The position numbers and the translations under genes are program-made. The notes under the pieces were generated by a model. It was not told the origin of the DNA. It made no database searches and saw only the letters and a list, made by a program, of their open reading frames with translations. DNA of 52,739 bases from assembly GCF_001632365.1 (NCBI RefSeq), contig NW_024468527.1:1-52739 (forward strand), read 5' to 3'. Below, one piece after another: positions 22,768-32,086 of the stretch. This DNA comes from Laetiporus sulphureus 93-53. Lineage: Eukaryota; Basidiomycota; Agaricomycetes; Polyporales; Laetiporaceae. How positions within the stretch are numbered: the first letter of the stretch is position 1; every line of letters starts with the position of its first letter.

Positions 22768-24542
22768 CTATGTTTCCCGCTGTATCTTGTCAATATCTGC
22801 TTGCCTGACTTTCACATATATGCTCTGCTTTCCGGTCCCCCTCTTCTCGCCGGTATGGTCGGAGGCGACGAAACCCGCGTCCTTCTTCTCCTGCACAAGC
22901 TGCCGCACAAGGGCTAAGAAGTCATCCACAGTTTGCTCGGATGTCTGGATGTGCACCACCAGGCGCGAACCCCCGAGCTTAATCGGGCTGGGCAACTTCG
23001 CAGCGCGGTCCACGAGCTCGGCATAAGAAACACCGATAGGGGATGGATCGAAGAACACCTGGACGAAAGGTTGAAGGATTTGAGATGGTTAGTCGTCCAA
23101 GAAGGAATGGATGACGACAATTGACGCTCACCATGCAAGTCTCAGCACGGCTAGTAATCTCGACACCGATATCCTGCAGCCCGCTCTCCAAACGCCGAGT
23201 CAGAGCATGCACTCCAGAGAGGAGGGGAAAATGGTGTGTCAGCGCATACGCAGCAGAGGCCGCCATGAAACCTGTCTGTCTCATTCCTCCGCCGAACATC
23301 TTCCTGAACCACCGTGCGCGTATGATGTACTCCTTCGAACCGACGAGACACGAGCCGATGGGTGCACCTAACACAGAGACCATGGATGAACCCAATGGCA
23401 TCATGCAGTCTAAGGCGACACTCACCGAGTCCCTTGCTGAAACAGAGACTGACAGAGTCGAATGGGTCACAAAGCTCCTTGATCGGGGTCGCAGTCTCGG
23501 CCGCTACGTGCCAGATACGCGCTCCATCCAGATGCATCTTGATGCCGTTGCTGTGAGCGAAATCTGAGATGGCGATGACGTCTTCCTGTGGGATAATGGT
23601 TCCGTTAAGAGTGTTCTCAAGCTCGATCACGGCCGTTGGACAGCTGAGGAATTATCAATCACATGGCATGAATGCACTGGAGATGATCGCGAACCTGTGA
23701 ACGTCCGTTCCAAGGACAACATGTTCCTTGATATCGTCAAGTGTAAGGTGGTGCCCTACATCCCAGTCATTTTGCGTCCACTTCACCAAATAAGACAGAT
23801 AAGACACAAACCATTGGCCGCGATAGCGTAGTCAAGTTGCGCGCCGGAGTGAAATGCTGTACCACCTGCTTCATATCTTGATATACCATCAAAACAAGTT
23901 TGTACATACATTGAAGAACACTTACCTGGCTATGTGCGCGCGGTGATCGCATAGGACAGAGTATGGCGGCTGCTTTAGGTGTGTCCGCAATGCCAGCTGG
24001 TTGGACATAGTGCCAGAGGGAACAAACAGAGCGGCTTCCTTGCCGGTCAGCTTGGCCATATGCGTCTCCAAGGTCTTAGTGCAGGGCTCATCATACACGT
24101 CATCGCCGAGCGATGCGCGCACTGCATACGCGTACATTTCCTTCGTCGGGGCTAAATGCGAATTGTCATGCCATTGTGCGCGTGTCCGTGGGTTTTGAAC
24201 GAACCTGTGATGGTATCAGCTTCGGAAGCAAGTTAGTTTGAGAGGTATATGCGCAAGACATAAGTGTGTATTCACAGATGAAGCTCCGGGAGACGGACTG
24301 TAGCCACTTGGCATTGTCCTAGGAGCACCTTGTTTGACTGACGTTGAGATATGGATGCGCTACATTGCACGTACATCTTCCTGAGTCTCGGTAAGGATAT
24401 CGACCTTCACCGCCTCAATGATCTTTGCCCGCGCATCACCGTTAACTGTCATGGTGTATCGTCGGTATTGCCCTTGGATCGCTGTCTGGCTGAAGAGCCG
24501 TGAGTGCTGGCGCAGAGCTGTGAAAAGGCGACGGGGACTCAT
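22768..24542 (-). CDS. GLY1: Low-specificity L-threonine aldolase (PLP enzyme)
   Basis: Model: complement(22768..23058, 23132..23367, 23426..23643, 23695..23755, 23812..23876, 23926..24151, 24205..24219, 24276..24318, 24375..24542), 440 aa. The core is typical: SDTIT, ASLGDDVYDEPCTKTLE, GKEAALFVPSGTMSNQ, and CFSKGLGAPIGS with the PLP lysine at K263. Exon 3 is a 15-nt microexon encoding most of SDTIT. The enzyme cleaves threonine to glycine and acetaldehyde, a glycine source in yeast. The first 30 residues (SPRRLFTALRQHSRLFSQ) look like a mitochondrial presequence, unlike cytosolic yeast Gly1. An in-frame ATG 13 codons earlier (24581) exists, but a TATATAT element at about 24605-24613 would start transcription near it, so I chose 24542; a later ATG before TVNG could give a cytosolic form. 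The C-terminal extension (DKIQRET) is weakly conserved. Confidence 0.93.
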
Positions 24543-24857
24543 ACAGAAGAACAGGAGTGCAGGCCGCTCGCACGCAATCATCTGTGTAATGTCGAGGACG
24601 GGGAAATATATAGCAATCTGGATTTCCCAGTGTAAGTTTTACGGGCCGTGGTCCAGTCGATCAGGCCCACATGCTATTCGCCACGCGCTCTGATCTCCTG
24701 CACACATTTCTCTGTGTTCCAGCCCGCCGCACCGCCTGCTCGTCTCGTTCCTCTTTCTTGTTTGCCATCGCCGCCTTGTTTTGCCTTTGCCTTCAAGCCA
24801 TCTAGACGGCTTCGTATACGACCCTTTTCATTTCACTCTGATTCTTTAGAACTCAGG
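24543..24857. promoter_or_regulatory. Bidirectional promoter (threonine aldolase / zinc-finger gene)
   Basis: This 315-bp stretch lies between divergent start codons. On the minus strand a TATATAT element (24605-24613) lies about 65 bp upstream of the chosen aldolase ATG. Towards the plus-strand gene the sequence becomes C/T-rich (24700-24845), as often seen at fungal transcription starts. Confidence 0.5.
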
Positions 24858-25262
24858 ATGGGCAACGTGAGCTGTGACTGATTTGATTCCTCATTCGACC
24901 CTGGCTATTGACTCTGCGAGGCATTCTGGACTCTAGGGTGCGAAGGCAGCTCAGAAAAGGGAGAGGAACGCGGCAAAGGCTGGCAGCACAGCCAAGAGCC
25001 AGATCAAGACCAACCAGGCTGCCATGAACATCGTCTGTCAAATTTGCCGGCAGACTTTCGTGCGTGTTCCATTCAACACTCATCGTTCTCTGCTACTCAC
25101 GCATGTCTTCCTCGTAGTTGTTGACCACTCGTGCCCCTGCGTAAGTGCTCTAGCGGCATGTGGTTCACAACTGTATTCATGCTGGACCTCAGGCTGGAAG
25201 AGCATGCGCGGAACAAGCATTCGAAGACGATAGCCGAGTGCTTCCCGGGCTCTGGGCAGTAG
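24858..25262 (+). CDS. Small C2H2-type zinc-finger protein (SERF-like N-terminus)
   Basis: Model: join(24858..24866, 24937..25059, 25118..25140, 25193..25262), 74 aa. The first exon is only 9 nt (ATG plus two codons). The product starts MGNGAKAAQKRERNAAKAG, a basic helical segment like that in small 4F5/SERF-related proteins. One zinc finger follows: CQIC (Cys37, Cys40) and a C-terminal H-x4-H (HARNKH). It matches the layout of the widespread eukaryotic small zinc-finger proteins of about 75 residues, such as plant At2g23090, whose role is unclear. A third exon of 23 nt encodes the loop before the histidines. No operon-like or pathway context is evident; it is divergent from threonine aldolase. 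Confidence 0.88.
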
Positions 25263-26183
25263 TCAGACTTCATTCCTCTCGCCCTCTCGTTGAGATATCC
25301 ATGGGTCTCTTTGCATGTACATATCGATTCTAACACAGGCCATGCTGCAACTTTGGAGGATTGCATATGCAGCATAGGTGCTGTGCGCTCAAGCACATTA
25401 ATGGATAATACGGTAACATTCAGCGCCGCAGGGATCATCTATCTGTCGTCCTCGTCGTATCGTCTCTCATCCAATAATGGGACTACGGTCCTCATATCGA
25501 GCCAAACGCGCTCTGAGTCCCCCCTGCTGCTGCCGCATTCGCACCCATGCTCTGCAGTTTCTCTCCCACTCTCTTGTTCACCTCGAAGAATTTTGCGACG
25601 CATCTGTCGATGCAGACACTCTCTCCCTTGTTCAGGTCACCTTCTGCGTACCGTGGGCTGATGCATTTTGCGTGGCATGACCTGCAAGAAGCACTGAGCG
25701 TTCGGATGTAGCAATAGATTCCCCTAGACTAACGAGACGAGACGGTTGAATACATCTGTAATCATGTCCAATCTATAAAATGTGTCAATTGCTGGCCACA
25801 GGTTGCAGTTCACGCGAACACACACTCTTGTATGGCCATATCCACCCGTTCAGGGTTGATGCCTGACGAGGATCCTGAGCCTGATCGACCGAGAAAAGAC
25901 ATTTTGCGTAGCTAGATAACAGATTGATTGTGGAGATGTTACGGCCAGGAGGCCCGAATGCAACAGGCAGGAGCAGAGCAGAGACGGTGTCGAACGGCAG
26001 CTGCCATTGGCCTCCTGCTCCTGCCCGATTGGGGACCGGAAAAGTTTGCTCGTGACTTGCGCGCTTCCCGATCACGAAATTCGTCCATACAGTTTGTCTG
26101 TACAGACGCGTTCCGACCGTACTCTTAAGGATCTCTTTCGGGCTAAACGCGGGTGAATTGCTGGCTCGCGGACCAGGCAAAAA
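25263..26183. promoter_or_regulatory. Intergenic region with UTP4 promoter
   Basis: This 921-bp stretch lies upstream of UTP4. Two inverted CCAAT boxes (ATTGG at about 26006 and 26030) lie roughly 150-180 bp before the UTP4 ATG. A long minus-strand frame (25785-26414) overlaps the first UTP4 exon and I take it as a shadow. No RNA gene or repeat is seen. Confidence 0.45.
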
Positions 26184-29134
26184 ATGGCAGAGGCGACGAC
26201 TCTGGCTGTTCACCGGTGTCGGTTCGTCGACTTTACTCCCTCCGCCGTCACTGCGCTCTGCTTCCCGCCTCTGCGTCTGCCCTCGGTGAAGGGAAAGAAA
26301 AGTACGGTGAATAGGAAGCCGCTGAGGTTCCCGACACTGGCTGTAGGGAGGGCAAATGGAAACATCGAGCTGCACGAGTGGACAGGCGCGGAGGGAGTAT
26401 TGCAGGCGCCGCAAGCATGGGTGGTTAGGAAGGTGCGTCCTGAGTTCTCAAAGCGAGTGCTACCCGTGGCCTAAGGCTATTCAGACACTAGCAGGTATAC
26501 ATGGGACTAAAGTTGACTCGCTCGCATTTGCTATCAAATCTCCCGATCGACTTGCAGAGGATGAGGTTCCAACCACCGCAAACCTTCGTTTATTCAGTGC
26601 GGGAGGTAGCAGTTCGCTTGCAGAATGGGACACGGAGCAAGCATGTGTCCGAGTATGTGTTTTTAAATATACTTGCGTCAGCGCGACAAATCATTTGTGT
26701 TCATTCTTCTCAGAGAATGATCGACTCGCAAGGCGGCCTCATCTGGTGCATCGCCCCCAACCCCGCATCAACCCTGCTCGCAATAGGCTGCGAAGATGGC
26801 GCCGTGAGGCTCCTCTCACTCGAGCATGACACCCTCTCACACCTCCGGCGCTTCGATAGGCTGAAATGCCGCATACTCAGCATCGCTTGGGGCCCACCTG
26901 TCCCTCGCGAGACCACGAAGGAGACTGCGGACGGCTCTGATTCTGACGATGAGAATGAGGATGACTGGTCGGATGCTTGGCTCGTCACAGGGTGCTCGGA
27001 TAGCAGTTTGAGGAAATGGGACGTGCCGAGTGGGCGGGTGACGGACAGGATGACCACAGAGAGGGTGAGGGGGGAGCGCACGCTTGTATGGACCGTAGGA
27101 GCTCTTGGGTAAGTGATGCATTCGGATAGTATGCCTGAATCAGCCCTCAATGTTTTCACAGTGACGGGACGATTGTGTCCGGAGATTCCATGGGCATCGT
27201 CAAATTCTGGGATCCGATAACATGTACTCAAGTTGACAGCTTCCAGGGACATGCAGCTGACGTGCTTTGCCTTACCATCAGTCCTGTGCGTTGATATGTC
27301 CCTATATCATCTGCTAACTAACCGTGGAACAGGAAGGCACTGTAGTCTACACGTCGGGCGTGGATCAAAAAGTCACCCAATACTCACATATCAAGACGCC
27401 CAAATCTCAGAAGTCCTCCTCTCTGCTCTCCCGTCCATCCGCACGCTGGATCCAGACATCCTCCCGTCGATTGCACTCGCACGACGTCCGAGGGCTCGCC
27501 ATTTGGCCCCCGCACACGCCCGTCCCCGTACCTTACCGTCGTCAATATCCCATCGATGTTGCCCCCATCCTTGCCTCCGGCGGGCTGGACATGTCCGTTG
27601 TCGTCACACCCGCCGCACTCGCCACAGCCACTGCAACCAAAATCGTCAATCCGCTCGCGACGAGCACCACCGCGACATTTGACGAGTCGTACCACCGACG
27701 GCTTGCGTACAGCTCAGGGCTGTACAACGCGAGTGCCGTGCATCTGGCAAGAAAGGCGAGGTTGCTCCTGTGCACAAGGGACGCGGGCGTCAGTGTGTGG
27801 AGAATCCTGCAGAAGAGGGACCCATCAGGGTTCGATGATGTGCCAGGACAAAACCCGGACAGCAGTTACCAGAGGGTGCTGGATATGGATTTGAATGTTT
27901 CCACCAATCTTGTCGCGAGTGCTATCTCAGACGATGGTCGGTGGATTGCAGTCGCGGATTGGTATGAAACGAAACTGTTCCATCTACATCCAGAAGTGCG
28001 TTCAGTTTTTGTTGTCCTTGCATAGCACGTTCTGACATGGGTTCTCAGAAGAACGGCAATCTCAAGCCAAAGCGGATACGAGATTTCTCTGCTGTTATTT
28101 TCGAGAGCCTTCCGGAGGGAGCCCGAAACTCGACGGGTGCATCGTCCTTGATGTTCACACCAGATTCTACGAGGCTCGTTGTAGCAACTGCCATGTCGTG
28201 CTGTGTCCTAGTGATTGACCTCAATGACGCCGCGAATTCTCAGAAACCTCGTATCCTGCGCAGGTTCGAGCAACATCGCATGAAAGACGCGGTCATTGGC
28301 GACCGCGTGGTCAAGGGCGCGGGTAAGAAAAGGAGACACCGAAGCCAGAAGCATAAAGAAGGCGCAGAAGACATCGAGATGGCCGATGCCCAGCAGTCCG
28401 GCGGTGAGGAGAAGGACCACCTCTCCGACAGTGAAACAGAGCTTGCCCCCGCTGAAGGGCGCAACACTCTGCTCGGCACCATCACGCGCATGGCGATCAG
28501 CCCCGACGGCCAATGGCTCGTGACGACCGATGAGCGCTGCCGGACGCACGTCTTCAATCTCGACGCGATCGTACACCACGCACTGCTTCCAACGTTCCCC
28601 GCGCCGGTGCACGCGCTCGCGTTCGACCCTTCGCAGCCGAGCGTGCTTGTGCTCGGGCTCGCGAACAACGGAATACATGTATACGATGTCGAGACGCGGA
28701 GCTTCCCGACATGGGCCCGCGCATTGGAACGTACGCTGCCGCAGCGCTTTGCGCAGCTGCACGACCCGATACTGGGTGTGACGTTCGATCCGGGATCGGC
28801 TGTTCAGCGTGAGGGAGCAGACGAGAACGGCGACGCGGACGAGCGACCCTTGCCTCCGCGGAACGCACTGTTCTGGGGCGCAACGTGGCTCTGCCGCATC
28901 AAGCTCGACGCGGACCAAGGCTGGGGCGGCTTCGAGAAGAAGCGGCGGCGCGACACGTACGGGCGCGTGCCCCCGCCACCAGACCAGAATTTTCGCCTCG
29001 TCACGCACTACCGCTCGCTGCTGTTCGTCGATTTTATTGCATCCACCGAGCTCGTCGTCGTCGAGCGCCCGCTGGTGGAAGTCCTCGCATCGCTGCCGCC
29101 CGCGTTCTTCAAGCCAAAGTACGGCAAAACGTGA
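26184..29134 (+). CDS. UTP4: U3 snoRNP t-UTP component Utp4 (Cirhin), WD40 protein
   Basis: Model: join(26184..26432, 26485..26652, 26714..27108, 27162..27285, 27333..27995, 28049..29134), 894 aa. WD-type repeats run through most of the chain, for example LRLFSAGGSSSLAEWD, TLLAIGCEDGAVRLLS, DGTIVSGDSMGIVKFWD and TVVYTSGVDQKVTQY in the N-terminal propeller; a second set includes TRMAISPDGQWLVTTD and VLVLGLANNGIHVYD. Two acidic or basic insertions interrupt the propellers (SDSDDENEDDWSD near 250, and a basic then acidic stretch near 620-670). The C-terminus, ERPLVEVLASLPPAFFKPKY, is the family hallmark. Utp4 belongs to the t-UTP/UtpA complex that binds nascent 35S pre-rRNA and starts assembly of the small-subunit processome. 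The last exon is unusually GC-rich (28540-29100). The gene converges on the Mpv17-family gene. Confidence 0.95.
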
Positions 29135-29394
29135 GATGGGCAAGATCAGTCACGCGATCGTCTATATATACTGTTGTAATCTATGTACGCCGGGATGGGC
29201 AGACAAGGTGCAAAAAGTACAGTAGAGAAAGGGTAGTTGATACGTATGTGAGTGCTAGAGCTACAGTGGATGATGAGAGGCGGATTCCCGTCCTATGACT
29301 CGGAGCGATCCTGACAGGCAAACAACCGGAGACCTCAAACAAGATCCTCCACGAGATACCCAAGAAAGGGAAGAGTAGAGCAAGGAGCAATCCA

Positions 29395-30383
29395 TCAATC
29401 AGTGCTATGCATCTTTTCCATTGCGTCCAGCTCCTTTTGCCGGTGCGCCTCCCTGTGGTAAAAGAACTATGAGTCGGTCTGACCACTCTCAAGCATGAGG
29501 TATAATGCGCACGCTGAGTTCAGGATAGAAAGATATAACGTCCAGAAGACACCACAGGACGACTGAAAAGGAACTCGATACGGTAGAGGCATGAACCTGA
29601 AGTTGATAAGCTATATCGCGAGAGCATTGTTATTGAGGAGCCAACTCTATTCAACGGCATATACGCACCTGCGCAAGGGGCCACACCTGCCAATTCGCGA
29701 TGAGGGCAGGATAGAATAACTGCGCGTATTTTCTCCGGATATGAGGCCTATCTCGGCCTTCCATGATTCCCATGGAGCCTATAAATATCGCAAGCTGCAA
29801 ACAGAGCTTGTCAGATACAAGTGACCCCCAGGCACGTATAGACTTTACATACGCCAATGGGTGCCCTATTTCCAGAAAGAACGTGCCATACGTAATCAGC
29901 GACGATCAGTCCGTAGCAGGTTAAAGGCACGCTCACATGATCAATTGGTCTGCTGCTACTCGCTTCGACAGCGCACGAATGTCGACCTTGCCGATGCCAT
30001 TCGGCGTGGTGCTCTGAAAGCGCAACGGGAAATGGCGCTCGAGGAAGAAGTTCCAGCGACCGATGACGGGACCTGATATCCGCCCATGAGCACCATATTG
30101 CATACCCCCGATTATGGACGCACCCATTGCAAACCCGAACAAGAAGAAACGCATCGTTCGAGGAAGATCATATCCCCAATGTTCTCTATACGGGCCACTC
30201 TACACGTCTGCTGTCAGGAGGCTATACCGATGTTTTACAGGCACTCTGACTCACCCATTTTTCGGTCAGCTGTGCGACAATATCGCCGAGGGCATTGAGC
30301 GTGCCGTTCGTGATTGCGAGGGTGCCATATGGATGAGCTGCAAAGGATTGCTGGTACGCTCGCGCGAGTGCTACACTGGACAT
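29395..30383 (-). CDS. Mpv17/PMP22 family membrane protein
   Basis: Model: complement(29395..29452, 29513..29610, 29669..29794, 29853..29865, 29937..30072, 30124..30199, 30255..30383), 211 aa. Family motifs appear in order: ALGDIVAQL near the N-terminus, GPVIGRWNFFLERHFPLR, DQLIMAPIG, IGSMGIMEGR, LIANWQVWPLAQLINFRF, and PYRVPFQSSCGVFWTLYLS. Four membrane segments are expected. Exon 4 is a 13-nt microexon (29853..29865) that supplies the conserved APIG. Relatives sit in the inner mitochondrial membrane (Mpv17/Sym1) or in peroxisomal or Woronin-body membranes and form channels; the motif set resembles the peroxisomal PMP22 side, which I infer only. The acceptor of exon 2 is ambiguous: a site 12 nt downstream keeps frame and would drop SGPY. 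The charged C-terminal tail ends EKMHSTD. Confidence 0.92.
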
Positions 30384-30820
30384 TTTATTTTTCGCGTCGT
30401 TCGATGAGCGCCGCGTGATAAAGAAAGAAGATGTGCTGTTGGAAGAGATGAAGTTATAGTGTGTGGTGAGTGCGTACTATGAATGGTTCATCCATCCACT
30501 GCCTGGTCCAAAACCCACTCCAGGCTCCTCCGCGCCAGATTAAAGGGTAGACTCCTTCAAGCCGCCCCACCAAACTCAGCGGGCTCCGCCATATCAGGCA
30601 CTTGTCACATTGACGTCACACCTCTCTTCCAACCCCGAATCCTCCAGAACATACACTCAATCCAAAGCAATACCGGTCATGTCAATCGGTTATAATATTG
30701 CTGTCGAATACATTGATGCATCTAATTGGCCATCACAACAGAGTCAAAAGCATTCATTCAAGAGAGCACACCACGGTCCACATTTCCCGTAATAGACTCA
30801 TTTTACATCACGTAGCCACT
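30384..30820. other. Intergenic, promoter of the Mpv17-family gene
   Basis: This 437-bp stretch lies between tandem minus-strand genes, holding the 3' side of PTH2 and the promoter of the Mpv17-family gene. A TGACGTCA motif (30610-30617) is a perfect CRE/ATF-type palindrome about 230 bp upstream of the Mpv17-family start; its use is inferred. No gene is seen. Confidence 0.4.
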
Positions 30821-31897
30821 TCATAGCAGTCGTAGCTTGCCCGTTACCCGGTTCACCAATCCGACCGGTCCTGAGGGGACCAATAAATCAGCAGGGTACG
30901 CCCTCAGCGTCGGCCGCACTCACCGGGTCCAATACCAAGTACCGTGCAAGAGCCCGCCGCAATCTGGGTCCGCCCGCTGCACGTGAAACACGTCAAAAAT
31001 CCACTCAAACAATTTGACACTCGTCAAAACTTACGCATCATGGATCGCGCGGGCGCACAAGTTCAGGCTTTTGGCACTGGCCTCCAGTTTGAGCAGTTCG
31101 TCCTCGGAGTTCGCCTTCAGAGCAATTTTCGCTTGTCTGGAGACAATTAGTTGAGTCACGTCTCGTGAGCAATCGCAGGAACATGACCTCACCCTGTACG
31201 CTCCCAATGTGTCAGAAGCTGTGCACATGTTCAGCGTTTGCTCAATCCGGTTACATCAGGAAGGACTACCCGAGGATTTGTCCGTAGAAGGGCTTTGTAA
31301 CACGCTAACGTTGCGTGCCTATAATTGCGAATGTGGGGACTGGCATTGGGGAAAGGCGTGAAATTAACCTACCCGCACCTAGGCACATTATTCAATTCGG
31401 TAGAGACAGACGTAACCATAGAACGTACTGTGCAGTAATCTTCCCCGGTGTCATGCCGAGATCAGTACGAACAATTAATACCTGTCCGTCGTTAGGTTGG
31501 AGAGTCGGTCAGTCGGGTGGAGAGTCGGTCAGTCGGGTGGAGAGTCGGTCAGTCGGGTGGAGAGTCGGTCAGTCGAGCATCATACCAGTTTGCAAGGCTC
31601 CATGAAGCCAGGCTTGACAGCCGACAAGTCCCCATCGGCGGCATTGCCCTCATCCTCGCTGTCCTCTTTGATGGCTTCCTGGACGGCGGACGCATCTGCA
31701 GAGGATGCATTTTGACCTGGCTTGTGTTTGGATGAAGATGCTGCGGCCGACTTCACACCAAGTGCATACCCAACCGAGAAAGACGTCACGAGCGCAACAG
31801 CAGTGGCAACTGTTCATAGCAGTTCAATAAGGAGAGAACATCCGCGAGTCGTTGCAACGAATTACTGACTTTGAGACACGGAGAGGGAGGAAGACAT
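30821..31897 (-). CDS. PTH2: Peptidyl-tRNA hydrolase 2 (Pth2/Bit1)
   Basis: Model: complement(30821..30870, 30924..30976, 31035..31136, 31193..31218, 31270..31318, 31373..31378, 31429..31481, 31586..31809, 31870..31897), nine exons, 196 aa. An N-terminal membrane-type segment (IATAVALVTSFSVGYALGV) and an acidic linker precede the catalytic domain: KLVLIVRTDLGMTPGKI, TAQCGHATLACYKALL, LTHWERTGQAKIALKAN, NLCARAIHDAGRTQIAAGS, TVLGIGPG. The enzyme releases tRNA from stalled peptidyl-tRNA; the N-terminal anchor suggests a mitochondrial outer-membrane location, as for Bit1. Exon 6 is only 6 nt (31373..31378) and completes the conserved QCGHA; without it the motif is lost. The intron at 31482..31585 (104 nt) is about twice the local norm because it contains a 20-bp tandem repeat. 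The gene is divergent from HAS1 across 189 bp. Confidence 0.93.
31499..31575. repeat. 20-bp minisatellite inside a PTH2 intron (3.9 copies)
   Basis: The 20-bp unit GGAGAGTCGGTCAGTCGGGT repeats from 31499: three complete identical copies and a fourth truncated one. The unit itself contains a shorter internal repeat (GTCGGTCAGTCGG). The array fills most of the 104-nt third intron of PTH2, leaving donor and acceptor intact. Identity between copies implies recent expansion. Confidence 0.9.
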
Positions 31898-32086
31898 AAC
31901 GAGTTCCGGGACATGCCGAACCAATGAGCGCGCACTTTCTGCACATTTTGTGTTCACTATCACTCGCCGTTGTCTGTCCTCTGCTTTGAGCTTTTCTCTG
32001 TTTAGCTCGTCTCCTGCTCTCTCGGTGTGTCTCTCTATAAGTCTTCACAAGAGTACAGCTATATTCCCTTCTCAATCAGCGAGATC
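31898..32086. promoter_or_regulatory. Bidirectional promoter PTH2 / HAS1
   Basis: Only 189 bp separate the two divergent start codons. A pyrimidine-rich stretch followed by CTATAAG (32034-32040) lies about 50 bp before the HAS1 ATG. The shared short promoter suggests joint control of two translation-related genes, which is an inference. Confidence 0.5.

Noticed and set aside
25785..26414. 209-codon minus-strand frame across the UTP4 start
   Set aside because: It overlaps the first UTP4 exon in antisense and shows no protein family features.
28208..29143. 311-codon open frame antisense to UTP4
   Set aside because: It is a shadow of the GC-rich last UTP4 exon; the composition is Arg/Ala/Val-rich as expected of antisense frames.
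31499..31575. Regular repeats as a CRISPR-like array
   Set aside because: The units are contiguous without spacers and lie in an intron of a eukaryotic gene.
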